Source of the DNA: HXMU1420-13 sp965228545
Lineage (GTDB): Bacteria > Bacteroidota > Rhodothermia > Balneolales > Balneolaceae
Assembly: GCA_965228545.1 (NCBI GenBank)
Contig: OZ245822.1
Location: 248,001 to 312,000, forward strand
DNA: 64,000 nt
Reading direction: 5' to 3'
The position numbers were made by a program, and so were the translations under genes. Under the pieces are notes generated by a model. The model saw only the letters and a list, made by a program, of their open reading frames with translations, was not told the DNA's origin and made no database searches. Of this stretch, positions 17,311 through 25,953 are shown piece by piece. The first letter of the stretch is position 1. Each line of letters starts with the position of its first letter.

Positions 17311-19269
17311 ATGAAATTAACAAACTACATAACTCTATTCGCGATACTTTTTGCGATGGCGGGTTCTGCATGTATGCAGTCGAACAATAATGGTGCACTT
17401 GGCGGAAGCGCTGCCGAAAAAGTGTACGTAGCTCCGGGCGAACAGGATGAGTATTACGCATTCTTATCCGGTGGTTATAGTGGAAACTTAACCGTGTACG
17501 GGCTTCCTTCAGGACGAATGCTGAAAGAAATTCCGGTATTCTCTCAGTTCCCGACTTCAGGGTACGGGTACTCTGAGGAAACAAAGCCGATGTTCAATAC
17601 TTCCTATGGCTTTATCCCTTGGGACGATTTGCATCACCCTGATATCTCTCAAACCAATGGTGAACTGGATGGGCGTTGGATCTTTGCCAATGCGAATAAC
17701 ACTCCAAGAATTGCCCGCATCAGTTTAGAAACGTTTGAAACCGAAGAAATCATCGAGATTCCAAACTCTGCAGGAAATCACAGTTCATCGTTTATCACCG
17801 AAAACACCGAATACGTGGTTGCTGGTACTCGTTTTTCAGTTCCTGTGCCGCAACGCGATATGTCGATTGATGAATACAAAGGCAACTTTAAAGGTGCGAT
17901 TAGTTTTGTGAGTGTTGATGAAGAACATGGGCACATGGATCTTTCTTTTCAGATTATGATGCCTGGTTTTAACTATGATCTTGGGCACCCTGGCCGTGGC
18001 GAATCTCATGGTTGGTTCTTCTTTACCACCTATAATACCGAAGAAGCAAACACACTGCTTGAAGTAAACGCATCCCAAAACGATAAAGATTTTATCGCAG
18101 CGATTAACTGGAAAAAAGCGGAAGAGTACATTGCTCAAGGTAAATTTACCACAATGGAATCCGAATATGCGCATAACGTTTACGACGAAAGCACCCATAC
18201 CGGTACTTCAACTATGAAGAAAGAAGTGCGTGTACTTGATCCTACCGAACTACCGGGATTGGTTTATTTCTTACCAACTCCGAAATCACCTCACGGTGTT
18301 GATGTAGATCCATCGGGTGAATACATCGTTGGTGCGGGTAAATTGTCTGCCTCGCTTACAGTTCATTCTTTCTCTAACATGATGGAAGCCATCGAAACAG
18401 AGAGCTTCGACGGCGAAGCATATGGAATTCCTATTCTTAGTTACGAAAAAATTACGGCTGGTCAGGTTGAATCTGCAGGCTTAGGCCCATTGCATACCGA
18501 ATTTGACGGACGCGGCAATGCGTACACTACCTTCTTTATTTCCTCAGAAGTTGTGAAGTGGGAACTTGGTTCTTGGCAAGTAATCGATCGTAAGCCTACT
18601 TACTACTCTGTTGGGCACTTAATGATTCCTGGTGGAAACTCTCGTAAGCCATTTGGTAAATATGTTGTTGCGATGAATAAAATCACCAAAGATCGTTACC
18701 TGCCAACCGGTCCTGAAATGGAACACTCTGCACAGTTGTACGACATCAGCGGCGAGAAAATGGAGCTTCTGCTCGATTTCCCAACCCACGGTGAGCCTCA
18801 CTATGCAGCCGGTGCGCCAGCAAGCTTAATTGCGCCTCGTTCCAAAAAATTCTATCAGCTAGAAGATAACAAACACCCTTACGCAGTGATGAATGAAGGC
18901 GAAACTAAGGTTGTGCGCGAAGGTAACAGTAATGTAGTACACGTATATATGAGTACCATTCGTAGCCACTTTTCTCCTGACAATATTGAAGGAATAAAAG
19001 TAGGGGATAAGGTGTATTTCCACATCACTAACCTCGAGCAAGACTTTGATGTACCTCATGGTGTTGCAATGATCGGAGCCAATACCTCTGAATTGCTAAT
19101 CATGCCGGGACAAACAAAAACCTTCCTTTGGGAACCTGAAAAAGTGGGTGTATGGCCGTTCTACTGCACCGATTTCTGTTCAGCGCTTCACCAGGAAATG
19201 CAAGGATACGTGCGCGTTTCACCACGCAACTCCAACATAGAATTATCCTGGAGTTTAGACGGCGAATAA
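17311..19269 (+). CDS. nosZ: Nitrous oxide reductase, clade II (Sec-exported)
   Basis: NosZ reduces N2O to N2 in the periplasm using a CuA centre and the tetranuclear CuZ centre. The 652-residue protein has a seven-bladed propeller (about 40-520) with the CuZ ligand pair H108-H109 in DLHHPDIS and further conserved His segments (NHSSS, GRGESHGW, SPHGVDVD, TEFDGRGNAY). The C-terminal cupredoxin domain has the CuA ligands H583 and CTDFCSALHQEM (C619, C623, H627, M630). The leader is of Sec type and lacks the twin Arg of clade I enzymes; a Cys at residue 21 may be lipidated. The gene lies in a cluster with nosL, D, F and Y. Confidence 0.97.
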   Translation: MKLTNYITLFAILFAMAGSACMQSNNNGALGGSAAEKVYVAPGEQDEYYAFLSGGYSGNLTVYGLPSGRMLKEIPVFSQFPTSGYGYSEETKPMFNTSYGFIPWDDLHHPDISQTNGELDGRWIFANANNTPRIARISLETFETEEIIEIPNSAGNHSSSFITENTEYVVAGTRFSVPVPQRDMSIDEYKGNFKGAISFVSVDEEHGHMDLSFQIMMPGFNYDLGHPGRGESHGWFFFTTYNTEEANTLLEVNASQNDKDFIAAINWKKAEEYIAQGKFTTMESEYAHNVYDESTHTGTSTMKKEVRVLDPTELPGLVYFLPTPKSPHGVDVDPSGEYIVGAGKLSASLTVHSFSNMMEAIETESFDGEAYGIPILSYEKITAGQVESAGLGPLHTEFDGRGNAYTTFFISSEVVKWELGSWQVIDRKPTYYSVGHLMIPGGNSRKPFGKYVVAMNKITKDRYLPTGPEMEHSAQLYDISGEKMELLLDFPTHGEPHYAAGAPASLIAPRSKKFYQLEDNKHPYAVMNEGETKVVREGNSNVVHVYMSTIRSHFSPDNIEGIKVGDKVYFHITNLEQDFDVPHGVAMIGANTSELLIMPGQTKTFLWEPEKVGVWPFYCTDFCSALHQEMQGYVRVSPRNSNIELSWSLDGE

Positions 19270-19288
19270 TCAATCGTCAAGAGATCTA

Positions 19289-19315
19289 AGGAGCCTCGCC
19301 CCCCCCGGGGCTCCT
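19289..19315 (+). terminator. GC-rich hairpin with a run of eight C after nosZ
   Basis: AGGAGCC (19289-19295) pairs with GGCTCCT (19309-19315); the loop contains eight consecutive C followed by G residues. There is no T run, so it may act as a weak terminator, an mRNA stabiliser or a processing site that lowers expression of the assembly genes relative to nosZ. Confidence 0.5.
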
Positions 19316-19351
19316 ACTTTAACTCAACAATGAATCAGTAATGCTACAGCA

Positions 19352-19930
19352 ATGAAAACCTCGAAATATTTAATGATCGGTGGTTCCTTATTACTACTCT
19401 CATTATTCGTGATGCCAATGTGGAACATCACATTAAAAGCTCCACAATACCCTGATTCTATTGGGATGAATATCTGGATAAATAAAATCGAAGATATGAA
19501 CCCCAACGACATCAAAAATATAAACCTGATGAATCACTATGTGGGCATGGCTGAAATACCTGAACACATGAAAGAATTTGACATTTTTCCCATTGTTATT
19601 GGTTCGATGGCAGTATTAGGAGTTTTATTCGGCTTTATCGGCAATAAAAATCTATATCTCACCTGGTTTATCCTGATGTGTATTCTGGGAGCAGCAGGTA
19701 TGTACGATTTCTACCTGTGGGAATACGAATACGGGCACAATCTTGATCCAAAAGCGGCGATTAAAATTCCGGGACAAGGTTATCAGCCACCGTTAATTGG
19801 GGTGAAAGAAATCCTGAACTTTACAGCCATTTCTAAGCCAATGATGGGTGCTTATTTGATGTTCTTAGGTATGTTTATGAGTTTGTACGCCTACTTCTTT
19901 GAACGTAAACTAGAAAAGAAAGGGGCTTAA
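19352..19930 (+). CDS. Four-helix membrane protein downstream of nosZ, NosB-like
   Basis: A 192-residue protein with predicted membrane helices at about 7-27, 78-97, 103-122 and 160-182, and a loop of about 50 residues with many Asn, Asp and Met residues between the first two. In clade II nos clusters such as that of Wolinella succinogenes, nosB encodes a four-helix membrane protein directly after nosZ; position, size and topology agree, but I cannot align the sequences here. Conserved-looking WEYEYGHN and Met residues could bind metal. It is two bases from nosL, so they are co-translated. Confidence 0.55.
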   Translation: MKTSKYLMIGGSLLLLSLFVMPMWNITLKAPQYPDSIGMNIWINKIEDMNPNDIKNINLMNHYVGMAEIPEHMKEFDIFPIVIGSMAVLGVLFGFIGNKNLYLTWFILMCILGAAGMYDFYLWEYEYGHNLDPKAAIKIPGQGYQPPLIGVKEILNFTAISKPMMGAYLMFLGMFMSLYAYFFERKLEKKGA

Positions 19931-19931
19931 A

Positions 19932-20351
19932 ATGAAGACGCTTTGGTTAATAGTAGGTATTTGTTTTGTATTAGCGTCTTGCCAAAAAGGCCCCAAAGAA
20001 ATCATGTATGGTCATGAAAACTGCACTTTTTGCAGCATGACCATTATTGATGATAAACATGCAGCGCAAATTGTTACTAACACCGGTAAAGTGTATGTGT
20101 TTGATGCCATCGAGTGTATGCTTCGAAGCCTAGAGTTTCACGCTGATAAAGCAGAACAAATACTGGTGATGGATTTCAATAATCCCGGCACTTATTTGAA
20201 TGCCGCTGAAGCTACTTACCTTATTGCCCCACGGCTACCCAGCCCAATGGGAGCGAATCTTTCAGCTTTTGCTAGTATCGAAGAAGCTGAAAATATTGGA
20301 TATGATGGTACCATCTATACGTGGTCAACCATCAAAGAGCAGATACACTAA
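19932..20351 (+). CDS. nosL: NosL copper chaperone lipoprotein
   Basis: NosL is an outer-leaflet lipoprotein that delivers Cu(I) for CuZ assembly. The 139-residue protein has lipobox LASC (Cys17) and the family motif CTFCSM (C31, C34, M36), followed by VYVFDAIECM and the C-terminal LPSPMGANLSAF, all typical of NosL. It lies between the NosB-like gene and nosD. Its length is somewhat shorter than proteobacterial NosL, but complete. Confidence 0.93.
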   Translation: MKTLWLIVGICFVLASCQKGPKEIMYGHENCTFCSMTIIDDKHAAQIVTNTGKVYVFDAIECMLRSLEFHADKAEQILVMDFNNPGTYLNAAEATYLIAPRLPSPMGANLSAFASIEEAENIGYDGTIYTWSTIKEQIH

Positions 20352-20377
20352 CTAGACAAAAACATAGAGGAAAGGTC

Positions 20378-21616
20378 ATGTGGTATAAATGGTTAATAGT
20401 AGGATACATGGCATTAATATTAATGGTGCAAAGTGCTTCTGCGCAGGTTACTGTGTGCACGCATTGTGCAATAAATACGGTGCAACAAGGTATAGATACC
20501 GCAGCTCCCTACGATACAGTAATCGTTGAGCGAGGAGTATATTTTGAGTATGACATCATAATTGGGAAGCCCTTAACACTAATGGGCGAAGCTGGTGCAA
20601 TAATTGATGCAGAAAAGAAGGGCAGTATCTTAAAAGTGCAAACTCAGGACGTACACATCTCTAATCTCACCATCAAGCACGTTGGAATTTCTCACACCGA
20701 TGAATTTGCAGCGGTTCATATTTCAGAAACTAAAAACTTTACTTTGGATAAGCTCATTATTGAGGACGCGTTTTTTGGAATTCTGATTGAAGGTAGCTCT
20801 GGCGGGTTAATTACAAATAACGAACTATCAGGTGAATCTGAACTCGAGTTTTTTTCGGGAAATGGAATCCACGCTTGGAAAAGTAAAGACATTACCGTAA
20901 CCGGAAATACCATCAGAAATTTGAGAGATGGCATCTATCTCGAGTTCGTAAACAACTCGAAAGTTACTAACAATCTAAGCGAGCATAACATCCGATATGG
21001 CTTGCATTTTATGTTTAGTAATAACAATGCATACAGTAATAATATTTTTAGGAGGAACGGTGCAGGCGTAGCGGTAATGTTCTCAAAGTTTATTGAAATG
21101 AAAGAGAACCAATTTTTGAATAATTGGGGAACTGCATCCTTTGGGTTATTACTAAAAGAAATTTACGATGCCGAAATTGTTGATAATATGTTCGACGAAA
21201 ATACCGTGGCCATAAAAGTGGAAGGTTCCTCGCGTGTGAATTATCTCAATAATGTGTTTTCGAAAAATGGATGGGGCATTAAGATGACGGGTGGATGCTA
21301 CGCCAATAAGCTGAAGAATAATTCGTTCGCAAATAACTCTTTCGATGTGTCATTCAACAGTCGCATGAACGATAATGAATTTTCCGGTAATTACTGGAGC
21401 ACATACAACGGCTACGATCTGGATAAGGACGGCATTGGTGATGTACCTCATCGCCCCGTAAAACTCTTTTCTTACGTGGTTGATCGCACCCCTGAAAGCA
21501 TCGTACTTCTCCGCAGTTTCTTTGTTGATCTCATCAATTTTACCGAAAACGTAGCTCCGGTTTTTACCCCGGTCGACTTAATCGATAACTCTCCGTTAAT
21601 GCGCAAGCCATCATGA
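20378..21616 (+). CDS. nosD: NosD periplasmic copper-maturation protein
   Basis: NosD is a periplasmic right-handed beta-helix protein that works with the NosFY transporter in CuZ-centre assembly. I place the start at ATG 20378, preceded by AGGAAAGG, which gives a 412-residue protein with a clean signal peptide (residues 1-23, ending ASAQ); the open frame upstream overlaps nosL and would spoil the leader. Repeats of about 22 residues with Asn ladders (TNNELSG, ITVTGNTIRN, VTNNLSEHN) form the helix (CASH domain), and GNYWSTYNGYDLDKDGIGD near the C-terminus is characteristic of NosD. Its stop overlaps the nosF ATG. Confidence 0.94.
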   Translation: MWYKWLIVGYMALILMVQSASAQVTVCTHCAINTVQQGIDTAAPYDTVIVERGVYFEYDIIIGKPLTLMGEAGAIIDAEKKGSILKVQTQDVHISNLTIKHVGISHTDEFAAVHISETKNFTLDKLIIEDAFFGILIEGSSGGLITNNELSGESELEFFSGNGIHAWKSKDITVTGNTIRNLRDGIYLEFVNNSKVTNNLSEHNIRYGLHFMFSNNNAYSNNIFRRNGAGVAVMFSKFIEMKENQFLNNWGTASFGLLLKEIYDAEIVDNMFDENTVAIKVEGSSRVNYLNNVFSKNGWGIKMTGGCYANKLKNNSFANNSFDVSFNSRMNDNEFSGNYWSTYNGYDLDKDGIGDVPHRPVKLFSYVVDRTPESIVLLRSFFVDLINFTENVAPVFTPVDLIDNSPLMRKPS

Positions 21617-22320
21617 TTGAATTTAAAAACATAAAAAAGAAGTTTGGCCAGCTTGAAGTACTAAAAGGTATCGATTTTGAGGTATCTCAAGGCCAGGTTA
21701 CCGCAGTATTAGGACCCAATGGGTCCGGAAAAACCACATTAATTAAATCCCTCTTGGGGATGGTTTTTCCCGATTCTGGAAACATCCATTTAGACGGCTA
21801 TCGCCTTAACGGCAAAGCCGATTATCGGAATAAACTCGGGTATTTACCACAAATTGCGCGTTTTCCGGAAAATCTGACTGCCCGCGAATTGCTTAAAATG
21901 GTGAGTTCGGTTCGGGCAATAGAAAGTAATGAAACCGAATTACTAAGTCGGTTCGGCTTAGAGCAATATCTGGATAAAAAACTTCTCCATCTTTCCGGTG
22001 GAACCCGGCAAAAAATCAACATTGTAATGGCCTTAATGTTCGATGCAGATTATCTGATTCTGGATGAGCCCACCACCGGCTTGGATCCCATCGCACTAAG
22101 GATTTTAAAACAACTTATTGCAGAACAAAAAAAGGCCGGAAAAACGATTCTAGTCACCTCGCACATTTTAAATTTTGTGGAAGAAGTGGCCGACGAAGTC
22201 GTGTTTTTATTAGAAGGCCACATTCACTATCAAGGTAGTGTTAAAGAACTAAAAACTGCTACTAACACCGGCGATTTGGAAAGTGCAATTGCACGCTTAA
22301 TGGAGGATCAAGATGCTTAA
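21613..22320 (+). CDS. nosF: NosF ABC transporter ATP-binding protein
   Basis: The 235-residue ATPase powers the NosDFY complex. It has Walker A GPNGSGKT (34-41), the signature LSGG (127-130) and Walker B ILDEP with D151 and E152, followed by a switch His in TSHIL. It overlaps nosD by four bases and nosY by eight, so all three are translationally coupled. Confidence 0.95.
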   Translation: MIEFKNIKKKFGQLEVLKGIDFEVSQGQVTAVLGPNGSGKTTLIKSLLGMVFPDSGNIHLDGYRLNGKADYRNKLGYLPQIARFPENLTARELLKMVSSVRAIESNETELLSRFGLEQYLDKKLLHLSGGTRQKINIVMALMFDADYLILDEPTTGLDPIALRILKQLIAEQKKAGKTILVTSHILNFVEEVADEVVFLLEGHIHYQGSVKELKTATNTGDLESAIARLMEDQDA

Positions 22321-23095
22321 TATTATTAGATATACTTTTTACGATTTACTACGGAGCCGCTGGAGCATTTTTTATATGCTGTTCTTTTTAGTAACCAGTT
22401 CGGCGTTACTTTTTTTAAGTAACGATCTGGGAAGTGCCATCATCTCATTAATGAATATTCTTCTGATTCTAGCCCCACTAGTTGGAACCATTTTCGGAGT
22501 TATTTTCTACTACAATTCTTCAGATTTCACTGAGTTGTTACTTGCACATCCTCTAAAACGAAGCACTATATTTTTGGGTCAACTTTATGGGTTGTGCATC
22601 TCGCTTAGCCTGAGTTTAGTTATTGGTTTGGGAATCCCGTTTCTCTTTTATGGTTTGCTCTATTCTGATGCCATTTTCGATTTCATTATTCTCCTTGTGG
22701 ATGGCGTAATCCTCACCTTTATTTTTGTAGGATTGGCGTACATCATCGCTCTTAAAAACGACAATAAAGTAAAAGGTTTTGGCTATGCACTGTTGATGTG
22801 GCTGGTATTTGCCATTCTTTACGATGGTATGTTGTTGGTAATTATGATGAAGTTTCAGGATTACCCGCTCGATACCTTTTCATTAATCAGCACCGTGCTG
22901 AATCCTATAGATCTATCCCGGATTCTCATCCTTTTAAAACTGGATATTTCTGCGCTTTTAGGATACACAGGTGCTTTATACCAGCAATTTTTTGGCACGT
23001 TGATTGGAATCGTAATCTCTTTTGGATTGCTAGCGGTATGGTCGCTACTACCAAGCGGCTTGGTGCTGAAAATTGCCTCTGCAAAAGACTTTTAA
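22313..23095 (+). CDS. nosY: NosY ABC transporter permease
   Basis: A 260-residue inner-membrane protein with about six helices (near 20-40, 45-65, 95-120, 127-150, 160-180 and 235-255). The start of the protein, IIRYTFYDLLRSRWSIFY, and the LLAHPLKRSTIFLGQ segment are typical of the NosY permease that partners NosF. It overlaps nosF and precedes ric by 26 bases. Cargo is unknown; a sulfur species for CuZ is one published suggestion. Confidence 0.92.
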   Translation: MLNIIRYTFYDLLRSRWSIFYMLFFLVTSSALLFLSNDLGSAIISLMNILLILAPLVGTIFGVIFYYNSSDFTELLLAHPLKRSTIFLGQLYGLCISLSLSLVIGLGIPFLFYGLLYSDAIFDFIILLVDGVILTFIFVGLAYIIALKNDNKVKGFGYALLMWLVFAILYDGMLLVIMMKFQDYPLDTFSLISTVLNPIDLSRILILLKLDISALLGYTGALYQQFFGTLIGIVISFGLLAVWSLLPSGLVLKIASAKDF

Positions 23096-23121
23096 ACCTA
23101 TACACTTCATAAAACATCACA

Positions 23122-23814
23122 ATGAATACTATTGAACAGAAACCAATTGGCGAAATTGTTGCCGAAGATTATCGAACAGCCTTTGTTTTTAAAAATTTTG
23201 GGCTCGAATACTGCTGCGGAGGTAAAAAAACGTTGGCAAGTGCCTGCGCTTCTAAAAATATAGATGTGGATGAGCTTCTTCGTGAAATAGCAACTGCCAC
23301 AGAACATAGGGCAGAAGAAAACCGCTACAATGAGTGGTCGCCAAGTTTTCTAATTGACTATATCGTAAACAATCACCACAAATATGTTCAGGAAAAGCTT
23401 CCATTTTTGCTCTTTTTAGCAGGTAAAGTTGCTCGTGTACATGGCTATGAACAACCAGAGTTGATTAAGATGAACCAACTGGTAAATGATTTAAATGTCG
23501 AGATGATTAATCATTTAACCAAAGAAGAAAAGCACACATTTCCACTAATAAAGCAATTAGAAATTAATGGAATTTCCTCGATTAACGAAGACTTTTTGAT
23601 TTCCGAATTGGAAGACGAACATGAAGCCGCCGGTGCAATTATGGAACAACTAAGAGAACTAAGCAATCAATTTCAGTTTCCTGAGGGGGCATGCTCATCG
23701 TATCAGATTTACTTCAAAACACTGAACGAATTTGAAGAAGATTTACACAAGCATGTCCACCTCGAAAACAATGTTCTCTTTGCTAAAGTGGAGTCGATGT
23801 TGCAAGCTGTATAA
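23122..23814 (+). CDS. ric: Iron-sulfur cluster repair di-iron protein (Ric/ScdA/YtfE family)
   Basis: The cytosolic di-iron protein repairs Fe-S clusters damaged by NO or oxidants. The 230-residue protein has the ScdA N-terminal domain with YCCGG (C31, C32) and a hemerythrin-like four-helix domain (about 75-228) with the expected His and Glu ligands: NHHKY, LPFLLFLAGKVARVHG, HLTKEEKHTFP, EDEHEAAG and HKHVHLENN. Full length for the family. Its place after nosY, under an NsrR-like regulator, points to nitrosative stress in this cell during N-oxide respiration. Confidence 0.93.
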   Translation: MNTIEQKPIGEIVAEDYRTAFVFKNFGLEYCCGGKKTLASACASKNIDVDELLREIATATEHRAEENRYNEWSPSFLIDYIVNNHHKYVQEKLPFLLFLAGKVARVHGYEQPELIKMNQLVNDLNVEMINHLTKEEKHTFPLIKQLEINGISSINEDFLISELEDEHEAAGAIMEQLRELSNQFQFPEGACSSYQIYFKTLNEFEEDLHKHVHLENNVLFAKVESMLQAV

Positions 23815-23830
23815 TACAAGGTTTGCAAAG

Positions 23831-25048
23831 ATGAGAATGAGCAAGCCATCCGATCAAATACTGTGGTACATTGCTATCACTTTTTTTATTCTTGCCGGCC
23901 TTACCGGCGTACTATTCAGGATGGGGATGCTAGGCACAGATTTATTTGGGTTAAGCTTGCAAAATATCCGCCATGCTCATTCTCATCTCATGTTTTTCGG
24001 ATGGGCCGGTTTGGTGCCATTTCTTATTGCAACACAAACCCGCAAAGGTAATTTGCGGCAACCTTCAATTCGTCTACAAAAAATCGCTCTTTGGGCAATT
24101 GTAATAGTATCACCCATTACTTTTGTGTTCTTTTTATTATGGGGGTATCAACCGGTAGCCATCGGCGAAGCACAATTGCCTTTATCAGCTATTTGTTCCT
24201 CTTTTGTAATGATTGCCTGGTACGTTTTTGCGATTGGGTATTGGAAATCTAACCCAGAAATCTCAGACGCAGATCATTCATGGTTTTCGGTGGCATTAAT
24301 GCTCCTATTAATAAGCTCAATTGGAGCGTGGGGAGTGGGTGTATTGCAACTTTTTGATGTAGAAAACATTCTCTTCGCTAAAGCGATGACGCATTTTTTC
24401 CTCGGCACGTTTACCGAAGGTTGGGTGGTGTTAATTGTTATGGGTCTAATCGCTCAATCCCTAAAATTACAATCCTCCGATTTCTATCTTTCTCCAAGCA
24501 CTCTTCGAGCTATGATCGCACTAGGTGCACCGCTTACTTTTGCCTATGGTATCCCAAACACGATGCTTACTCCGGAACTACTTGGTTCGGCAAGATTGGG
24601 CGGGATGGTTTCCTCAGCGGCATTAATCATATTTACCATTGGTGCTTTTAAAACGGTGTGGAGATCCAATTCGATCTGGTTTTGGCCCGTAGCTCTGTTG
24701 AGTGTAAAAGGTCTGATCCAGTTAATTACGTCACTATTCCCGCACGAACTATGGTTATCAGACCATAACCTGAGGATTCTGTATTTGCATATACTATTGT
24801 TAGGTGCCTTTACTATTGCAATTTTTGCTTGGCTGCATTCTGCTTTCAAAACAAGCAAAAAGGCGACTAACTTAATTGCATATGCATGCCTTATCGTGTT
24901 GATTTCGCTTCTACTGCCTACGAACGTACTACCTCTGGCAATGAAGGGGTTATGGGTTTTCTATGTAATTGCGGGCGTAGCCATACTGCCTGTACTTGCC
25001 TCCCTTTACTTTGTTATACGAATTAGTATAAACAGCAATAGTCGATAA
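23831..25048 (+). CDS. Twelve-helix membrane protein resembling heme-copper oxidase subunit I or NnrS
   Basis: A 405-residue polytopic protein with roughly 12 membrane helices. After the first helix comes RHAHSHLMFFGWAG (H48, H50, H52), which resembles the second-helix haem-ligand motif of heme-copper oxidase and NO reductase subunits and the HaHemlfG motif of NnrS. AMTHFFLGTFTEGW and RILYLHILLLGAF add further His in helices. The full set of CuB ligands is not seen. The start is ATG 23831 (or 23837); the frame is open further left but overlaps ric. It lies 17 bases after ric and six before the next small membrane gene. A role in NO handling is suggested by context only. Confidence 0.55.
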   Translation: MRMSKPSDQILWYIAITFFILAGLTGVLFRMGMLGTDLFGLSLQNIRHAHSHLMFFGWAGLVPFLIATQTRKGNLRQPSIRLQKIALWAIVIVSPITFVFFLLWGYQPVAIGEAQLPLSAICSSFVMIAWYVFAIGYWKSNPEISDADHSWFSVALMLLLISSIGAWGVGVLQLFDVENILFAKAMTHFFLGTFTEGWVVLIVMGLIAQSLKLQSSDFYLSPSTLRAMIALGAPLTFAYGIPNTMLTPELLGSARLGGMVSSAALIIFTIGAFKTVWRSNSIWFWPVALLSVKGLIQLITSLFPHELWLSDHNLRILYLHILLLGAFTIAIFAWLHSAFKTSKKATNLIAYACLIVLISLLLPTNVLPLAMKGLWVFYVIAGVAILPVLASLYFVIRISINSNSR

Positions 25049-25053
25049 ATTTC

Positions 25054-25497
25054 ATGCCTACTACTTCACGTACATTTATTAAAACGGGGATGATTTTTTT
25101 GTTAATAGCGCTCCTTATTGCAGTTGGTATAGAATTAAAACCAGAATATGGTTCACTTCTGAGGCCGTTATTTTGGCACTCCCTAATGGTGGGTTGGATA
25201 ACACAAATCATAATAGGTGTTTCTTTGTGGATGTTTCCTGGTAGAAGTAAAACAGAGGACTTTCGATCTCAGTTTTTATCGTGGGTGATATTTGGACTAT
25301 TGAATTGTGGTTTGGTTTTACGTTTGCTTTTCGAGCCCTTTTCTACTACAAACAATCAAATAGTTACCCTTGGAATTATCGCTTCTGCTGGTTTTCAATT
25401 TTTTGCAGCCTTGGGCTATTTTATCGAAATGTGGCCAAGAATTATATCTAAAGAAAAGCAGCGAATACTCAGACAAAAGAAGAAACACAATCTATAA
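25054..25497 (+). CDS. Small four-helix membrane protein with His...GW motif (unknown)
   Basis: A 147-residue protein with four predicted helices (about 10-27, 38-60, 75-95 and 103-125). FWHSLMVGWITQIIIGVSLWMFP matches in pattern the second-helix motif of the preceding large protein and of the following small one, including a His, GW, Q and a helix-ending P. A basic tail follows. It could be a haem-binding fragment of the heme-copper-oxidase fold. Gene order and spacing imply co-expression with ric. Confidence 0.5.
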   Translation: MPTTSRTFIKTGMIFLLIALLIAVGIELKPEYGSLLRPLFWHSLMVGWITQIIIGVSLWMFPGRSKTEDFRSQFLSWVIFGLLNCGLVLRLLFEPFSTTNNQIVTLGIIASAGFQFFAALGYFIEMWPRIISKEKQRILRQKKKHNL

Positions 25498-25498
25498 T

Positions 25499-25915
25499 AT
25501 GCCATTTATTAGCATAATAATGTTACGTTTTGCATTGGTCTTCTTTGTTTTTAGTGCATTAATTGGGGCAACGATGCTTGCTGATAAGGCTACAGGTATT
25601 CATCCAGAAATCTGGCAATTATTACCTGTACACATCGAATGTATGCTCTTTGGCTGGATTATACAGTTTACACTGGGCACGGCTTATTGGATGTTACCCC
25701 GGTTGCTTAAAGGGGAACCAAGAGGAAATAGACAATTGGCGCTATTGATTCCTATTTTCTTAAATACTGGCATTTTACTGGTTATAATGAGTTACGTGAT
25801 CCCAATGCTGCAAGAAATAATATATCTGGGAAGGCTTTTAGAGTTTGCGGCTATGGTTGTGTTTGTTGCATTACATTGGAATCGGGTATCCAAAGTAGAA
25901 TACAGCCACAATTAA
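25499..25915 (+). CDS. Small four-helix membrane protein, paralogue of its upstream neighbour
   Basis: A 138-residue protein; the ATG at 25499 lies one base after the upstream stop, and the longer open frame overlaps that gene. Helices are predicted at about 8-28, 40-62, 75-96 and 103-122. LPVHIECMLFGWIIQFTLG and YWMLP line up with the upstream protein's HSLMVGW...Q...G...WMFP, so the two are probably duplicates or two subunits. It ends the nos island; a convergent oxidoreductase gene follows 38 bases later. Confidence 0.5.
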   Translation: MPFISIIMLRFALVFFVFSALIGATMLADKATGIHPEIWQLLPVHIECMLFGWIIQFTLGTAYWMLPRLLKGEPRGNRQLALLIPIFLNTGILLVIMSYVIPMLQEIIYLGRLLEFAAMVVFVALHWNRVSKVEYSHN

Positions 25916-25953
25916 ACAAAACTTAGGAGCTGTGATATTGATTGATCGTGGGT

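Noticed and set aside
20321..20377. Longer start for nosD overlapping nosL
   Set aside because: The extra residues precede and spoil the signal peptide, and ATG 20378 has an AGGAAAGG box.
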